This document shows, piece after piece, positions 16,251 to 30,488 of a DNA stretch of 64,000 bases. The DNA comes from Epiperipatus broadwayi (taxonomy: Eukaryota > Onychophora > Udeonychophora > Euonychophora > Peripatidae), in assembly GCA_028023455.1 (NCBI GenBank), contig JAQFVV010006470.1, forward strand, positions 186,001 to 250,000, in the 5' to 3' direction. A model generated the notes under the pieces. That model was not told the origin of the DNA. It ran no database searches and worked only from the letters and a program-made list of their open reading frames with translations. The position numbers were made by a program, and so were the translations under genes. The first letter of the stretch is position 1. The number at the start of each line of letters is the position of its first letter.

Positions 16251-16829
16251 CGCGGATTATTTTAATGTGATTTTGAAGTTATGCAACTCCTGTTTCTTCT
16301 TAATATTCTAAACATTTCACTATGTTTATTAGATATCAAGAAATTTAAATTATTAATAACTTATTTTGACTTGAAATACTTTTTTTTTAAAATATAACGT
16401 TAAATTAGCAGCTTACGTTAATTTTTTTCATAAGCTGTATCTAGAATCTTAGCTTCTATGTAAATAACCTACTTATACTAATGAGTAAATAGATTTATAC
16501 ATAAGTAAAAAATATTGCAATAAATATTCAAAAATTTTAAACTTTTAAAATGTATTTTGTTAAATATTAACAAAAAGAAATTTTTTTTTTATATTTTTAA
16601 AATGAATAATAACGAAGATTTTATTGATTTTCTAAACTGAAAATAATCTTTTGCATGATAATGTCAACTCTTTCTGTTTTGATTGCATCTCATTTTTTTA
16701 ATATAGAAACATCACAAGGCCGGAAGTGGTACTAATTGTACAACACATCAACGGAATATTGGAAGCGAGTTAATTTATGATAATAGTAAGGAAAATAGTT
16801 TATTGTTTAAGGCTCTGAACAGGATCTTT

Positions 16830-17236
16830 AGAAACAAGAGAATATACATGTAAATGGAAAACTATGGGTGATTTAGAGTGCAAATTATGTAAGGAAGGTA
16901 TAGAAAATATTAGGCATCCATTGATTGAATGTAAATGCTTGAAAGCAGAAAGGGTACAGATAATGAAGTTATGGGAGAATAGGTATGAACAAAGTGACTA
17001 TACAGAAAGTGGATTATTGGTTTTTATGCTGGGTTTGCGAATAGATAAGGGGGATTTAGATTTAAAGGCCATAGAATTGACAGATATTATGTTGTGGAAG
17101 TGGAATGGGGCAGAATATGGGAAGACTTAGAGTGGGGAATAGAAAATAAAGTGGCTAACAGGTTTATCTGGGCATAGTTGCTGAGATATTCTTGACTTCG
17201 TTTAAGGAGAAGCCAAATACATCACATCACATCATC
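16830..17236 (+). pseudogene. LINE ORF C-terminus and 3' tail
   Basis: An open stretch at 16864-17130 encodes a Cys/His cluster (CKLCKEGIENIRHPLIECKC), the zinc-binding C-terminal motif common in LINE ORF2 proteins, followed by a stop and a short tail ending in ACATCACATCACATCATC-type repeats. The same tail occurs inverted at 28895-29165. The fragment sits in the spacer between two inverted PLE arms. RT motifs are absent, so this is a 5'-truncated insertion. Clade not assigned. Confidence 0.68.
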
Positions 17237-17544
17237 TGATTTCTTACTAGTTCACAAACAGACTCATATTGTAAAGTAGCGATAATGGTTAAAATATGTA
17301 TGAAAAAAATTGAAATTAAATATTGGAATTATTAATTTTTTTTATATATTTGAAATTTTTTATTAGTCATACTTTATTTCCTTATTTTTTTAATGCGAAT
17401 TTTAAAGTTATTTTTTCTTGTTGCTTTGCTTTTATGCCAATTTTTGAAAATCACAGGAATCTATCCCATTTTTCAAGGTAAGTTACATTTATTTTTGTGG
17501 AATTTCTTTTGTGTGCATTTTCTGAAGAACCTATCTACCACATA

Positions 17545-18500
17545 AAACGAGACCCAGGTATATATTAAATTATAAATTAATAATTAAGCCACTGCAAAAA
17601 AGGAATATACAAATTGTAAATTAAAAGTATGAATTGTGCATAAGATGGCAAGTTTTAGTTCTTTTTTGTTTTGTAATGAAAAATTATGGTGCTACCAAAG
17701 TGATAAACTGAAAAATATTTAGATATTTGGCAAGGAATTGCTTGATGTTAGTTATAAAATGGAACAAATAAGCAATACTTTATGACAAGTTGTAATGGGT
17801 TAAAGGAAATGAAGATTAATATTAAACAATGAATATCTATTCCATTTATTTCAAATCCCCAAGTGAAAGATTTTAAGGATATATATAAGAATGTGGTTAA
17901 TGTTTCATTCTATGTTCCAAACAATATTAATAAATTAGTCAATAATTCTAAGGATGTCATACTTGCCAAGAAGACAAGTAATATCATATATCAATTTTTT
18001 TGTGGTTGTATGCTATCATATATAGGTGAATCTAGGAGCAGTATTGAGAAAAGATTGAGGGAACATTAATTTTTATAGAAGCATGTAAAAAATAACAGTA
18101 ATCATGATTTAATGTCTCCTTCAGTTTTTTTTATCATGAAATACTTGTAAATATAAATTTAAAGTTTATTTTGAAAATGTAAAAATTTTTCAAGAAGAGA
18201 GAAACCATAATAGCAGAAAAATTAAGAAGGTAATTTTTACAAATAGGAATAACATGCATTTAATAAATAGACAAACTGCTAACATTAAAATATGTGGGAT
18301 TTGACTTGATGATGTTTGCTTACATTTTGTTTTTTGTTTTTAAATTTAATGGCAGTGGAGGCAGGTTTAAGAAATTAACCAAAAGTACTTCTGCGAATTT
18401 AAGGATTGTTTATACTAGTTTGTTACTGTTAAATTTATTATTTTTATTTGTTTATTCATGGAGATACAAGAATATAAGTTTTATCAGGAACCAGTATTAT
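17545..18500 (+). pseudogene. Penelope-like element 3' part with GIY-YIG module, right inverted arm
   Basis: The main open stretch, 17863-18069, encodes PNNINKLVNNSKDV, then YQFFCGCMLSYIGESRSS and KRLREH, which reads as the GIY-YIG nuclease core of PLEs (YQxxC-x-C followed by YIGES and R-x2-EH). After a stop at 18069 the frame continues in pieces (ERNHNSRKIKK near 18202, INRQTANIKI near 18262). The arm starts with AAAACGAGACCCAG at 17547, the mirror of CTGGGTCTCGTTTTAC at 16228. No RT domain remains. It is inactive, and its family differs from the PLE at 43.3-48.2 kb. Confidence 0.75.
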
Positions 18501-18875
18501 TTAAAATAAAATAATGCAAATTGTATTAATTAAAAATTGTGATTAATATTCCAATTTCATTAATATATTAATATTTTATTACAATTGTGATAAAGAAATT
18601 ATATATGAATAACCGTATATATAAATAATTATGTTTAATTTAAAATATACCTGAACATCAAAATACCATTGTTATAAAAAAACGATTGTAATTTGAATAC
18701 AGGCTAATAGCAATAATCTCTTTGTATTTTCTATAACATCACAAGCTTTTATGAAACAGTTTCTATGCTGAGTTTGAAGACATTACATGTCTAAAAGATT
18801 CACGCTTGCAAGCTGAATAGAAACTGTTTCATAAAAGCTTAGAGTTTGTGTTTAGATCTATTTTCTTATTCCTGT

Positions 18876-18919
18876 CTTTCACTGATGATAGAAAATAGCT
18901 TGAAATCATGATATGAAAG
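18876..18919 (+). ncRNA. Type I hammerhead ribozyme motif, copy A1
   Basis: Stem I CTTTCA (18876-18881) pairs with TGAAAG (18914-18919). The core CTGATGA (18882-18888) and GAAA (18902-18905) are intact. Stem III is the palindrome ATCATGAT, with predicted cleavage after 18913 (ATA). Stem II is weak: the segment TAGAAAATAGCTT allows only an A-T and a G-C pair, with mismatches. Activity is therefore doubtful for this copy. Confidence 0.6.
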
Positions 18920-19277
18920 TGGAATTAAGGTTAGAGATAGTTAATGCTTGCTCTGATGTTTATGTAAGCAAACTTATGCTTGACGGTGTTTTTGATAGAA
19001 CACCATCTATTGACATAAATACAAACCTTAGCAAGTTTTTAACTTGTTTTTTTGTTTTTCATAAATGTACCTTTGAGGTCTTTCTTGCAATGATATATAT
19101 TGCAGAGGCTTCTACTATGTGGTGATGCTGAACTGATATCAGACACATATAGCTATCTGGCTTGCTATGCTGAGTTTGAAGACATTACGTGTCTAAAAGA
19201 TTCACACTTGCAAGCTGAATAGAAACTGATTCATAAATGCTCAGAGTTCGTGTTTAGATCTAGTTTCTTATTCCTGT

Positions 19278-19321
19278 CTTTCACTGATGATAGCAAATAG
19301 CTTGAAATCATGATCTGAAAG
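19278..19321 (+). ncRNA. Type I hammerhead ribozyme motif, copy A2
   Basis: Stem I CTTTCA (19278-19283) pairs with TGAAAG (19316-19321). CTGATGA (19284-19290) and GAAA (19304-19307) are intact. Stem II is AGC/GCT with loop AAATA and a T-T mismatch next to the core. Stem III is the palindrome ATCATGAT, with predicted cleavage after 19315 (ATC). This is the better of the two copies. Confidence 0.65.
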
Positions 19322-19929
19322 TGGAATTAAGGTTAGAGATAGTGAATGCTTGCTATGACGTTTATGTAAACAAACTTACGCTTGACGGTGTTTTTGGTAG
19401 AATGCTATCTATTGACATAAATACAAGCGTTAGCAAGTTTATAACTTGTTTTTTTTTTTTCATATATATATATTGTTACGTTTTATAGGTGTAAATTTCT
19501 AATTCATATATACAAAAATTATTTAAGATTAATAAGGAATAGTATTCTATTCTTTAATACTTTTTATAGATGTGTTTTTTTTTTTCAAAATTCTTAATAA
19601 AGTTTTTGCGATTTAGTTTACCCAAATCACAAGGGTGTCATAGTCAAATATGATGCCTAGTGAATTGTACAGAATTCAAAACTTCTATTTTTGTTACTTT
19701 TTCTATACGGTTGTCGGGTAGGAGTGAATCAAATGTCTTGGAGGTAGATGTTTTGCAAGTCACAGTAGTATTTTGTACCAAACAATTAGCAATATAATGT
19801 TTTTGTTCTATTTTACATATAATTATACAGTGTAATAAAAATTTAGTTTAAAATGTTACTAAATGAACTTAGAGAATGTAAATAATAGCTAAATTTATTT
19901 GCGAACTATTAAAATGGATTCAGACCACC

Positions 19930-21370
19930 AATTCCCAACCGCAAATCCATTTATATAGACACTAAATATTGCAACTTGACGCCATAAATTAAAAACATTT
20001 ATACAAAGAAGTTTAAATAAACATTTTTAAACAGGACAATATATCCTGTTCTGAATGCAGGCTAATGAGTAGTCTATTATATCATTATAAACTACAACTA
20101 TTTTTTTTTTTCAAATTGCAAACAAAGTAATAATACGTTTAATAGTTTCAATAGCTGTGGTGAAGTTGCAAACTGTAGTATCTATATAAATAAAATAGCG
20201 CATAAATAAAGGGAGAAATACACTTCTATTGTTGAAAGAAGAATTTTTGACCACAATTTGGAGATTATTGATTGTTATTGATATTGCAGTTGTCTAGGTG
20301 TTGATTGATTTTAGTGATTACTTTTAAAGCGATTTAATTTTATCATTGTTACATTTAATATTTAAGTAATACTTAGGGTGCAAATTGAAAATTGTAATTG
20401 CAGTTTATAATGTTATAATTGACCATTTATTAGTCCGCATTCAGAAAGATTTATTTACCTGTTTAAAAACGTTTATTTTTATATTATTAATTTCAATCTA
20501 CGTAATCAAGCTGCAATATTTAGTGTCAATATAAATATATTTAACCATTTTTTTGAAAACGATTTGAGATTGATTGTTATTGATATTCGTATTGTCTTGG
20601 TTTAAACTGTTTTTAATGATTGCTTATAAACCCACTTAACAATACTATTTTTTACACCAAAACTTTATTCATACACTTGTGACTGTTCTGCAGTCATCAT
20701 CAGAGCTACATTGTCCAAATATGAAAATGATTGCAGGACAGTCGTAATAGTAAAAGAAAATTTTGTTGTAAAAATAGGATTGTTAAGTGTATAAGTAAGT
20801 TGAGAATGGTATCGTATGTAAATATAGAAATCAATCCATAAAGAAAGGAGGAAGAAGAAAAAAATTGTATTAAACTCACTTAACCTTGAACATTATTACA
20901 ACTTATTATTTAAGGAATATTTTGGATGTAATTTTAAAAAAAATATAATTCCATTTTGAAAAAGGTTATAATTGACTGTACTCATATATTGAACTATTTC
21001 CATAATCTAAAATTGGGTTAGAAACATTTATCTTTGTTTAAATTTTTAAGGACTTTCAATACTCAATATTAGATGATGGAAATGTAAGTACAAATAAAAT
21101 ACCATCATCACAAACCTTTAGAAAAAACGTTGTAACAGACTATTTATTATTCTGCATTCCAAACAGGTTATATTTATCTGTTTAAGGAGCTTTATTTAAA
21201 CTTTTTTGAATCAATAAAATAAATATCTGTGCCAAGTTGCAATCTTTAGTATCTGTATAAATATATTGGGCCATAAACAAAAGTGCTATATTCCACATCG
21301 ACAACAATTTGAAATTGATGATTTTTATTAATATTGAGATTATCTAAATGAGGACTTGCTTTATGTATGT
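19930..21370. repeat. Degenerate repeat cluster with an inverted PLE-like end pair
   Basis: A block of the type AAGTTGCAAT..TTAGTATCT..ATAAATA, followed by TTGAGATTGATTGTTATTGA, recurs in plus orientation at about 20160, 20500 and 21220; a minus copy of its first part lies at 19935-20075. Inside, 20635-20705 and 20722-20790 are inverted copies of one another. On the minus strand 20657-20705 carries CTGATGA, a perfect stem TGACTG/CAGTCA, and then CAAG in place of GAAA, which is a decayed hammerhead. No coding content. Confidence 0.55.
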
Positions 21371-21382
21371 ATATATATATAT

Positions 21383-23063
21383 TGTAACAGTTGCTGACTC
21401 GCTCTAAACCGCATTGAGCATGACATGCGTTTTCTGAGATCGAGCAGCAATTAAAAAATATTCAAAGGCATCCAAAATATACATTACTATAATCATACCT
21501 TTGAAAGGTTTATTTACTGCAACCTTTACGCGCCACCTTAAGAAAGAGATTGCTCCCCTGCCTAAGGGATATGATCATGTAATAAGTAAAGAGCTATAAT
21601 CTCTTAGAAAAAATCAATAGAAAGTGAATGCCTAACGAATGATTCCCGATCCCGGTAAGTTTAATCCCTGACTAGCTCAATCAACTCATGATCTCGGGAT
21701 GGTGGTTTGTTGCTTCGTTAACAAAAAATGACAAACACTAATATCATTATCAAATACACAGCACAACTCCGTACTTTAAAATTGGATATTAAATTTATTA
21801 AGCCCTCTATGATTATATAAATATTTACAAAATAATAAACACACACATAAACGATAGTAATTAAAATTCAAGTGTATAATAAATTTTAAAGTTTCATGAA
21901 TGGGAAAGGAATGGTCTGAAATTCTCCCCTGCTTACACTTTAAACTGAAAACAAAATTTTTTATAAAACAATGTGTATTGGCCATGGTATGTACGTGTTT
22001 CATAATAATAAAAAAATGAGTTAGCCACGAGTTAATGATAGTAGAATCTTAAGTGTTTCATAATCTGAGTCCTGCATGTGGAGGACAATAATAATTATTT
22101 GGAACACTTTCGTACACACTTTTATTCCTTATGAAAACAATCCTGCACTTAGCGGATGGAATAAATTTACTCGGGGAACAAACTCGTGCTAAACTACAAT
22201 TTTAATTTTAAAAGTTCCATAATATGAGTCCTGCCCATAGCGGACAATAATAACTATTTGGAACACTGTCTTACATACTTTTATTCCTTATAAAAACAAT
22301 CCTGCACTTAGCGGATGGAATAAATTTTCTATTATTTCAAAGTGAAACACATACATCCAATGACCAAACCACCCAATTATTTCTATTTAACTATTTTGAA
22401 ATATTTCATATTTACTTTATCGATTCTTTTATAATTTATTTAGATACTCCAATGAATTACATGTAGCTTTACGTTAAAATTACAAACAAAATATTTATGA
22501 CTGAATTACGCAATTCATTGGTTCATTTAGTAATAGCAATATTAGTCAAATGACGAATTACTCATAATAAGACATAAAAAAATATAAAACATAAATGATA
22601 CTTCCCAAAGTCTTCGTTCTTCCCCGGGCTATGATTTTGAGGGTGATATATATCTGCTGTGCAGGTGATTACTTCACAGGGCCTATTTGGAGGTTGGAAA
22701 ATTGTCCATAGCAGCTACACTTTCAGAAATAGAAAGTCACATCACTGGATGGCTATGTAGGACTCCGAGCTGTGCGAATGTACCGAACTTGGTTTTCTAC
22801 TCCATGTCCATTGCGGTATCATGAATAAATCTTGATTCCATTTTCTTTTAAAATATGTTCGGCTATAAACCACTCTTCCTCTGTTTCAGCATTCCAAATA
22901 AATAGTTTTTACACTCATAATTCTCCTTTTTTTTCCCGGCAGTATATTCCGAAAACTATACTGCTAATGGGTAAGAGTGCCCGTGCGACTATCAACCAAT
23001 GTAACCCAGCTAACTAATTAAATTTCACCTGACCAGCCTTTATATATCCCCCTCCCCATTACA
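21383..23063. mobile_element. Candidate solo LTR
   Basis: The segment starts TGTAACAG directly after a short (TA)n tract and ends CCCCATTACA, giving TGTAA..TTACA termini. On the minus strand a TATATAAAGG box follows the end closely and a CCAAT-type ACATTGGTTG lies downstream, so that strand may be the sense strand. No protein-coding region is found inside. The interior has higher GC than its surroundings. Orientation and even element identity are uncertain. Confidence 0.4.
22066..22330 (+). repeat. Direct 159-bp tandem duplication
   Basis: GGACAATAATAA at 22083 and CCTGCACTTAGCGGATGGAA at 22142 recur at 22242 and 22301, a period of 159 bp, with high similarity. It lies inside the candidate LTR. 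Confidence 0.8.
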
Positions 23064-25154
<2,091 letters not shown>

Positions 25155-25600
25155 TTATAATTATTTAATAAGCACAGAGGAAGTATACAAAAATAATTTG
25201 AAGACAGGCTTTAACCTATATCATATGCACCCTGAAATTTATAATAGTCAAGTAATTACCACTTTACAATAGTTTATATATTTTCCCAATATAAAGATCA
25301 TAATATTAACTCTTTGTAAATAGCAAGATTTCTTGAAAATGTTAATTTGTAAGGGAAATATTAGACTTAAATATTGGAGACAACAACATCTTACATTCCA
25401 AATCAAGATGCTTCAGATTGGCCTATAAAAGTGGAAAGTTAGGTTAAAGATAAGATAGCTACTCTTATCTTTATAAAAGTCACTATCCTGTGTTGTGGTC
25501 TGAGAGGTCCCTCTATTGACAATGAAAGATATTGTTTGACTATTACAAATTTCAAGGTGCATATGATTAAGGTTAAAGCCTGTCTTAAAAGTATTTAAAT
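25155..25600. mobile_element. Foldback element with inverted ends inside (AAT)n
   Basis: The ends are inverted copies: about 60 bp at 25190-25250 (GACAGGCTTTAACC, CATATGCACC, AATAGTCAA) mirrors 25540-25600. (AAT)n abuts both sides. A small internal hairpin, AAAGATAAGATAG with TCTTATCTTT, lies at 25445-25472. There is no ORF. It may be an inverted pair of retroelement ends or a non-autonomous foldback element. Confidence 0.6.
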
Positions 25601-25838
<238 letters not shown>

Positions 25839-27429
25839 ATTTTGGCAAAAAAATAACAACACCTATTATAAGTGTTCAAATCCAGATATTGATTGAAACT
25901 CCACATATTTCATGATATCATCTCACCTTTTAAAAACAATTGTCCTATATTATTTGGTGTGACTATAGAAGACATGGGTTTAATTTAGCATATATTATTC
26001 ATTCTTTAGATAAAGCTAGATAAATTCTGGTAAGAATTAAGCCATTTAAATAAAGAAGTAAAACAAATTTTGGGTAGCAACTAGCTCAAAAGAATAAAAG
26101 ATAGGCATATGTTATATTATAACGATGAAGATGGTGTGTGATATACTAATAATAAATTCTTAAGTTAAACTACATGTTAAGAAGTCAAATGTTTCAAATA
26201 CGATACTGAGCAAGAACAAAGGCTTGTAATAAATATGATCTGTCTAACATATATTACTTTTTCATTAAAAATGTCCCTACATTTATATTACCGATATTAT
26301 ATTTATTCAGAAAACAGATTTGAGTTTTGGAATTACATTTCTGAATTGGTAAAACTAGAATATGTAAGTGTATTTTTCAGCTTTTTCAACTTTTTAGGCA
26401 TGTTTCAATCAACGTTTTACAAGGTTTATAATAACATCTATATCAAATTCTTCTTCATTTAAATTATGTAATCTTACATTATATTTACATATTTTGTTTT
26501 ATTTCGATTATTTTATGGATATATTATGCCTATTTGTTTATAAGGTAAATTATATAAATGACAGTCTGAATACGACATGATTACTTGGGATATGCCAAGA
26601 GTTTTAAGGATTGGGCATTATACTTCCTTTTTTATCCATTTGGGATAACTATCATAAATACATTTTTTCTATCTTTTTCTTGTTGTATAGGGATTGTTGT
26701 GTAAATTGAAAAAAAAAGAATTTGCGTTGCTCCAGGTGACCAACATTATTTTTTTGTAAAATCAAAGACATATATCAAGTTGTAGAAACTGGTCTGGAGT
26801 TGGGGATATTCTGCAAAGCTTGTTAAGAGATCATTTGTGAGCTCTCTATATAACATTTGTAATGCAAGCTTATTAAAGAAGGTCATGTGACAAGTGACTT
26901 GATTTTTTTGTGGTTTTTTTGTAATATAATGATGCTTTGATAGATTTCGGCATCGGAATCCCTATGTAGTATTTATTCACCCAATATATTCAGACTAATT
27001 TCTGAATTATTGCCAACATCACCGAGAAGCCATGGAAATAAAACTTTGCATGTAATTTATTCGATATAACATAAATCTTTAGCCATAATCTTTTATGTAT
27101 TTTTCACTATTAATCTATGGACCCCCAAAAATCTTAATGTTTTCAATCAATGATAATATATTTGCACAATCATATAAATTGGAACTCAATTCAATATCTG
27201 TACATTTTGGTAACTTTGTTTTTATAATCATAGTTATTTTCGTCATTTGTCCATGATTGGTTTTAGAAAACCAAAAACACCAAAATATATAGATAAAGAA
27301 ATGAGTTAACATTTGTATGAATATACAACTGAATTAACTTGGAATAAGAGCATTATTTTGTTTTCATTTTGGGCTTATTACTTTATATAAAATTTAACAT
27401 ATGGATGTTGAAGATTTGGATTAGAACCA
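25839..27429. other. AT-rich DNA without a recognisable gene
   Basis: I see no supported feature. Short frames such as 26235-26462 and 27115-27312 carry no recognisable motif. Confidence 0.5.
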
Positions 27430-27640
27430 TAGTTTTGTGCAATGCTCACAAATCCACATCTCTTCACTGATGAATGCTACAAGCTACAAACAAAATCTTG
27501 GGGTATTGGATGATTTGCCACTAGATAAGGATTTTCATGCATACAAATTTCAGTATCCAGTGATTACTATGGCTTTCACTGGGTAATGATACTATATGGA
27601 CAGGGTTATTAGTGTTACAACAGACTGTATCTGCATAAGA
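27430..27640 (+). repeat. Decayed single copy of the hammerhead repeat family B
   Basis: It shares the order of blocks seen at 30446-30600: CACTGATGA at 27465, CTACAAGC, TATTGGATGA, CACTAGATA and later GCATACAAATTTCAGTATCCA. The hammerhead is degraded: CTGATGA (27467-27473) is intact, stem II is partly lost and GAAAC is CAAAC. Confidence 0.6.
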
Positions 27641-28894
27641 GAAGGTGTCTTGTGTTGTATTAGTGATTGAACATTACCTTGTTTAGAAATATGTGTGACA
27701 TAAATTTCAATAATGGGTTTCTTCTTTTTTATATTTTCCTTTTGTTATTCTCCAAAACATTGACATTATATACAAGGTGTATCTTTTTTATTTCTTTATA
27801 TATCTAATCTATTTTAATAAATCACTGACGTTGATTATATAGTCTTATGTAATCAACAGATTATCGATTATATAATTTACTCTGTCCTTACTTATTGTTC
27901 TTTGAAGCATCTTCCCACTTTACATATTACGTTGTGATTTTAAAGATTGTTGGATGGAATTTTGTTGTAGACAGGTGTTCTGGATCTATTTGTTTTTTTT
28001 TTTTTTAGCAACCATATATACTTAAACACTTAATGTCACGTGACCACTATAAAACTTAAATTAATTTTTATATTTTGCATTTTATTCAACTCCTTTATAG
28101 ATGTAATGAGCTTCTATATAAACGGTTTTACGCATTTTAGTATTCTCAGGTTTTTAGTAAATGTAAGAGTCTATACTTTTTAGTAAATATTATCACAAAT
28201 TCGACACAACATGACATCTTTAGTCTAAGCAACACATTTATAATGCAAATGTAATTTATGTAGGCATCTTCATTCATCCATCCATCTAATGCCATTCTAT
28301 ATAATCTATAGATATATAAAAATTACATATACTGATTACTAAATTTTAATTTCTGTTACTCAATTCCTATAATCAGTTTATGTTATGGTTTTTTTATCAG
28401 AGAAATATATAGTTTATAAATCACAACTCCAAGAATTTAATTACAAGTCTAATGCTAAAATAATATTATTACAAACTTATATACGTTGTTATTAAATAAT
28501 CACTATGGTTAGCTCCAGGAAAAACAAAAAAACTACTGACCCAAAATTCTAAGTACACTAGAATAAGATCTAAACTTCATATTGATGAGACTGTGATCTA
28601 AAAATAGTAAGACAATATACTTTATAAAAATATTATTGCAATAATTTATAAAGCATTATCATCTGATATTTATGCTTATTTACGTTTAAAAGAAAGATGG
28701 CTAAAGACAATATTAAAACTCCTGAAAATGGAAAACGGTGAGTTAAATAAATTCATGTCATTGTTAAAGGCATTGAAGAAAAACGATGAAATGAATGGTA
28801 TATCTAGTTCTATATAAGCTTCTCCTCTCTAATATTGTATCTATAAAATTATTTAATGCACATTGATTACTTAAGTAATATTTACCAAGGCAAT
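27641..28894. other. AT-rich DNA without a recognisable gene
   Basis: No gene or element supported. Confidence 0.5.
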
Positions 28895-29165
28895 AAACCT
28901 AATTAATGTGCGATGTGATAATGTGATGTGATATACTGTAACTACTCCTTAAACGAAGTCAAGAATCTCTCAGCAAATATACCAAGAAAATCTTGTTAGC
29001 TACTTAATTTTACATTCCCCAGTCTAATTTTTCCCATTTTCTACTCCATACCATTTCCACAACATAAACGTTGTCATCTCTACAGCCTTTGTATCTAAAC
29101 CCCCCTTATCTTTTTCCAAACCTAGCATAAAAACCAATAATTTACTTTCACTAATCACTTTTTTT
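28895..29165 (-). pseudogene. LINE ORF C-terminus and 3' tail, second copy
   Basis: On the minus strand this matches 16991-17236: the end of the same LINE ORF, a stop, the AACGAAGTCAAGAAT-type block seen here on the plus strand near 28952, and a terminal ATCACATCACATT-like microsatellite. The Cys/His cluster is not included, so the copy is shorter. Two copies in opposite orientations, with the same 3' end, mark a 5'-truncating LINE family. Confidence 0.65.
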
Positions 29166-29639
29166 TAAAATGCGAAGGTAGGGACCTCTACAGGTCTTAA
29201 TCACAAGCTTATGCATTGGAAGAAAAGAGGGGAATCATCTAAAAAGAACAAAATCATTTGATTATTTATTTATTAATTATATTTGGACTTCATATTCTGT
29301 ATAATATTATATCACTTATTATTCATTTTGATCATATATTAAATAAAATGTTGCCAAGGCTCATATATAATTAATATTTACCTTGAGATATTTGCATAAT
29401 TTTTTAATTATTTTGAAGAATGCTTAGAATTCACAATCATCCATAACGTCTGTGCAGAAAATAATATAACAAGATATGTACATCACATGATCACTATCTC
29501 ATACTAGCACATAATTAATTGTTGTTAAAGAAGGCAAAATTCTCTCCATACATTAGTGCCACCCTGTGCCAATCAGAGTAATCAATGGATGCCAGACGGC
29601 TTGTGCATAAAATCCCTAATCTAATGCCTACTCATCCAA

Positions 29640-29680
29640 TATCACCAGACTAGGTTTTGGCTTGTGGCCATCATCAGTGA
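29640..29680 (-). ncRNA. Hammerhead motif of unit B1, core mutated
   Basis: On the minus strand: CTGATGA, stem II TGGC/GCCA with loop CACAA, then AAAAC in place of GAAAC, then CTAGTC. The change of the conserved G to A in the GAAA box predicts loss of cleavage. Confidence 0.6.
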
Positions 29681-30087
29681 GGAGCCTTGGATCTAAAAGC
29701 ACTGCACCTACATCTTAGGATCTAATGCACCCCTCCAGAAACAACCTTTTATCTCCACTTAATTACAAAATTATGAGAATGAAATTGAAAACACAATATT
29801 TTCAATCTAAGCTCAAGAGCTTATATAGCCATATGGGTCTGAACTCAATTCAGTACCCATGCATTTTGGTGGATTTGGCTCTTTAACAACCATAGCCACC
29901 ACTATCCTATTAGGAAGGATTGGTGTTAAACAACTAAACATCACATGATCATAATCTCATACTAGCACATAATTGTTATTAAAGGCAAAACTCTCTCCAT
30001 ACATTAGTTCCTGTGCCAATCAGAGTAATAAATGGATGTCAGAAGGCTTGCACATAAAATTCCTATCTAATGACTACTCATCCAATA

Positions 30088-30130
30088 TTCCCAGACTAGT
30101 TTCTGGCTTGTGGCCATCATCAGTGAGAAA
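30088..30130 (-). ncRNA. Type I hammerhead ribozyme motif, unit B2
   Basis: All conserved parts are present on the minus strand: CTGATGA, stem II TGGC/GCCA (4 bp, loop CACAA), GAAA, palindromic stem III ACTAGT and cleavage triplet GTC (between 30094 and 30093). Stem I pairs TTCTCA with TGGGAA (6 bp, one G-U). Confidence 0.75.
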
Positions 30131-30445
30131 CCTTGGATCTGAGAGCACTGCACCTAGATCTTAGGATCTAATGCATCCCTCCAGCAAACACCTTTTATCT
30201 CCACTTAACTACAAAACTATGAGAATGAAAACACAATAATATTTTCAATCTAAGCTCCACCAAAATGTATGGGTACTGAATTGAGTTCACACCCATATGA
30301 CTATATAAGCTATTGAACTTAGATTGAACATATTATTGTTTTCAATATCATTTTCATAGTTTTGTAGTTAAGTGGAGATAAAAGGTGGTTGCTGGAGGGT
30401 TGCATTAGATCCTAAGATCTAGGTGCAGTGCTCTCAGATCCAAGG

Positions 30446-30488
30446 TTTCTCACTGATGATGGCCACAAGCCAGAAACTAGTCTGGGAA
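30446..30488 (+). ncRNA. Type I hammerhead ribozyme motif, unit B3
   Basis: Same motif as in unit B2 on the opposite strand: CTGATGA at 30453-30459, stem II TGGC/GCCA, GAAA at 30473-30476, ACTAGT stem III, predicted cleavage after 30482 (GTC). Stem I is 30447-30452 with 30483-30488. Core and stems are intact. Confidence 0.75.

Larger units (their letters stand above)
18764..19465 (+). repeat. Tandem 402-bp repeat with two hammerhead motifs (retrozyme-like)
   Basis: A 402-bp unit starting TATGCTGAGTTTGAAG at 18764 repeats at 19166; the second unit is partial (about 300 bp) and ends at a T-run and short (TA)n near 19465. The two units are highly similar by eye. Each contains one complete type I hammerhead-like motif, and the distance between the predicted cleavage sites is exactly 402 bp. 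Metazoan retrozymes are non-autonomous elements of this layout (tandem units of a few hundred bp, one hammerhead each). A 21-bp inverted repeat, AGAAACTGTTTCATAAAAGC at 18821 with its mirror at 18748, overlaps the left border. No ORF. Confidence 0.65.
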
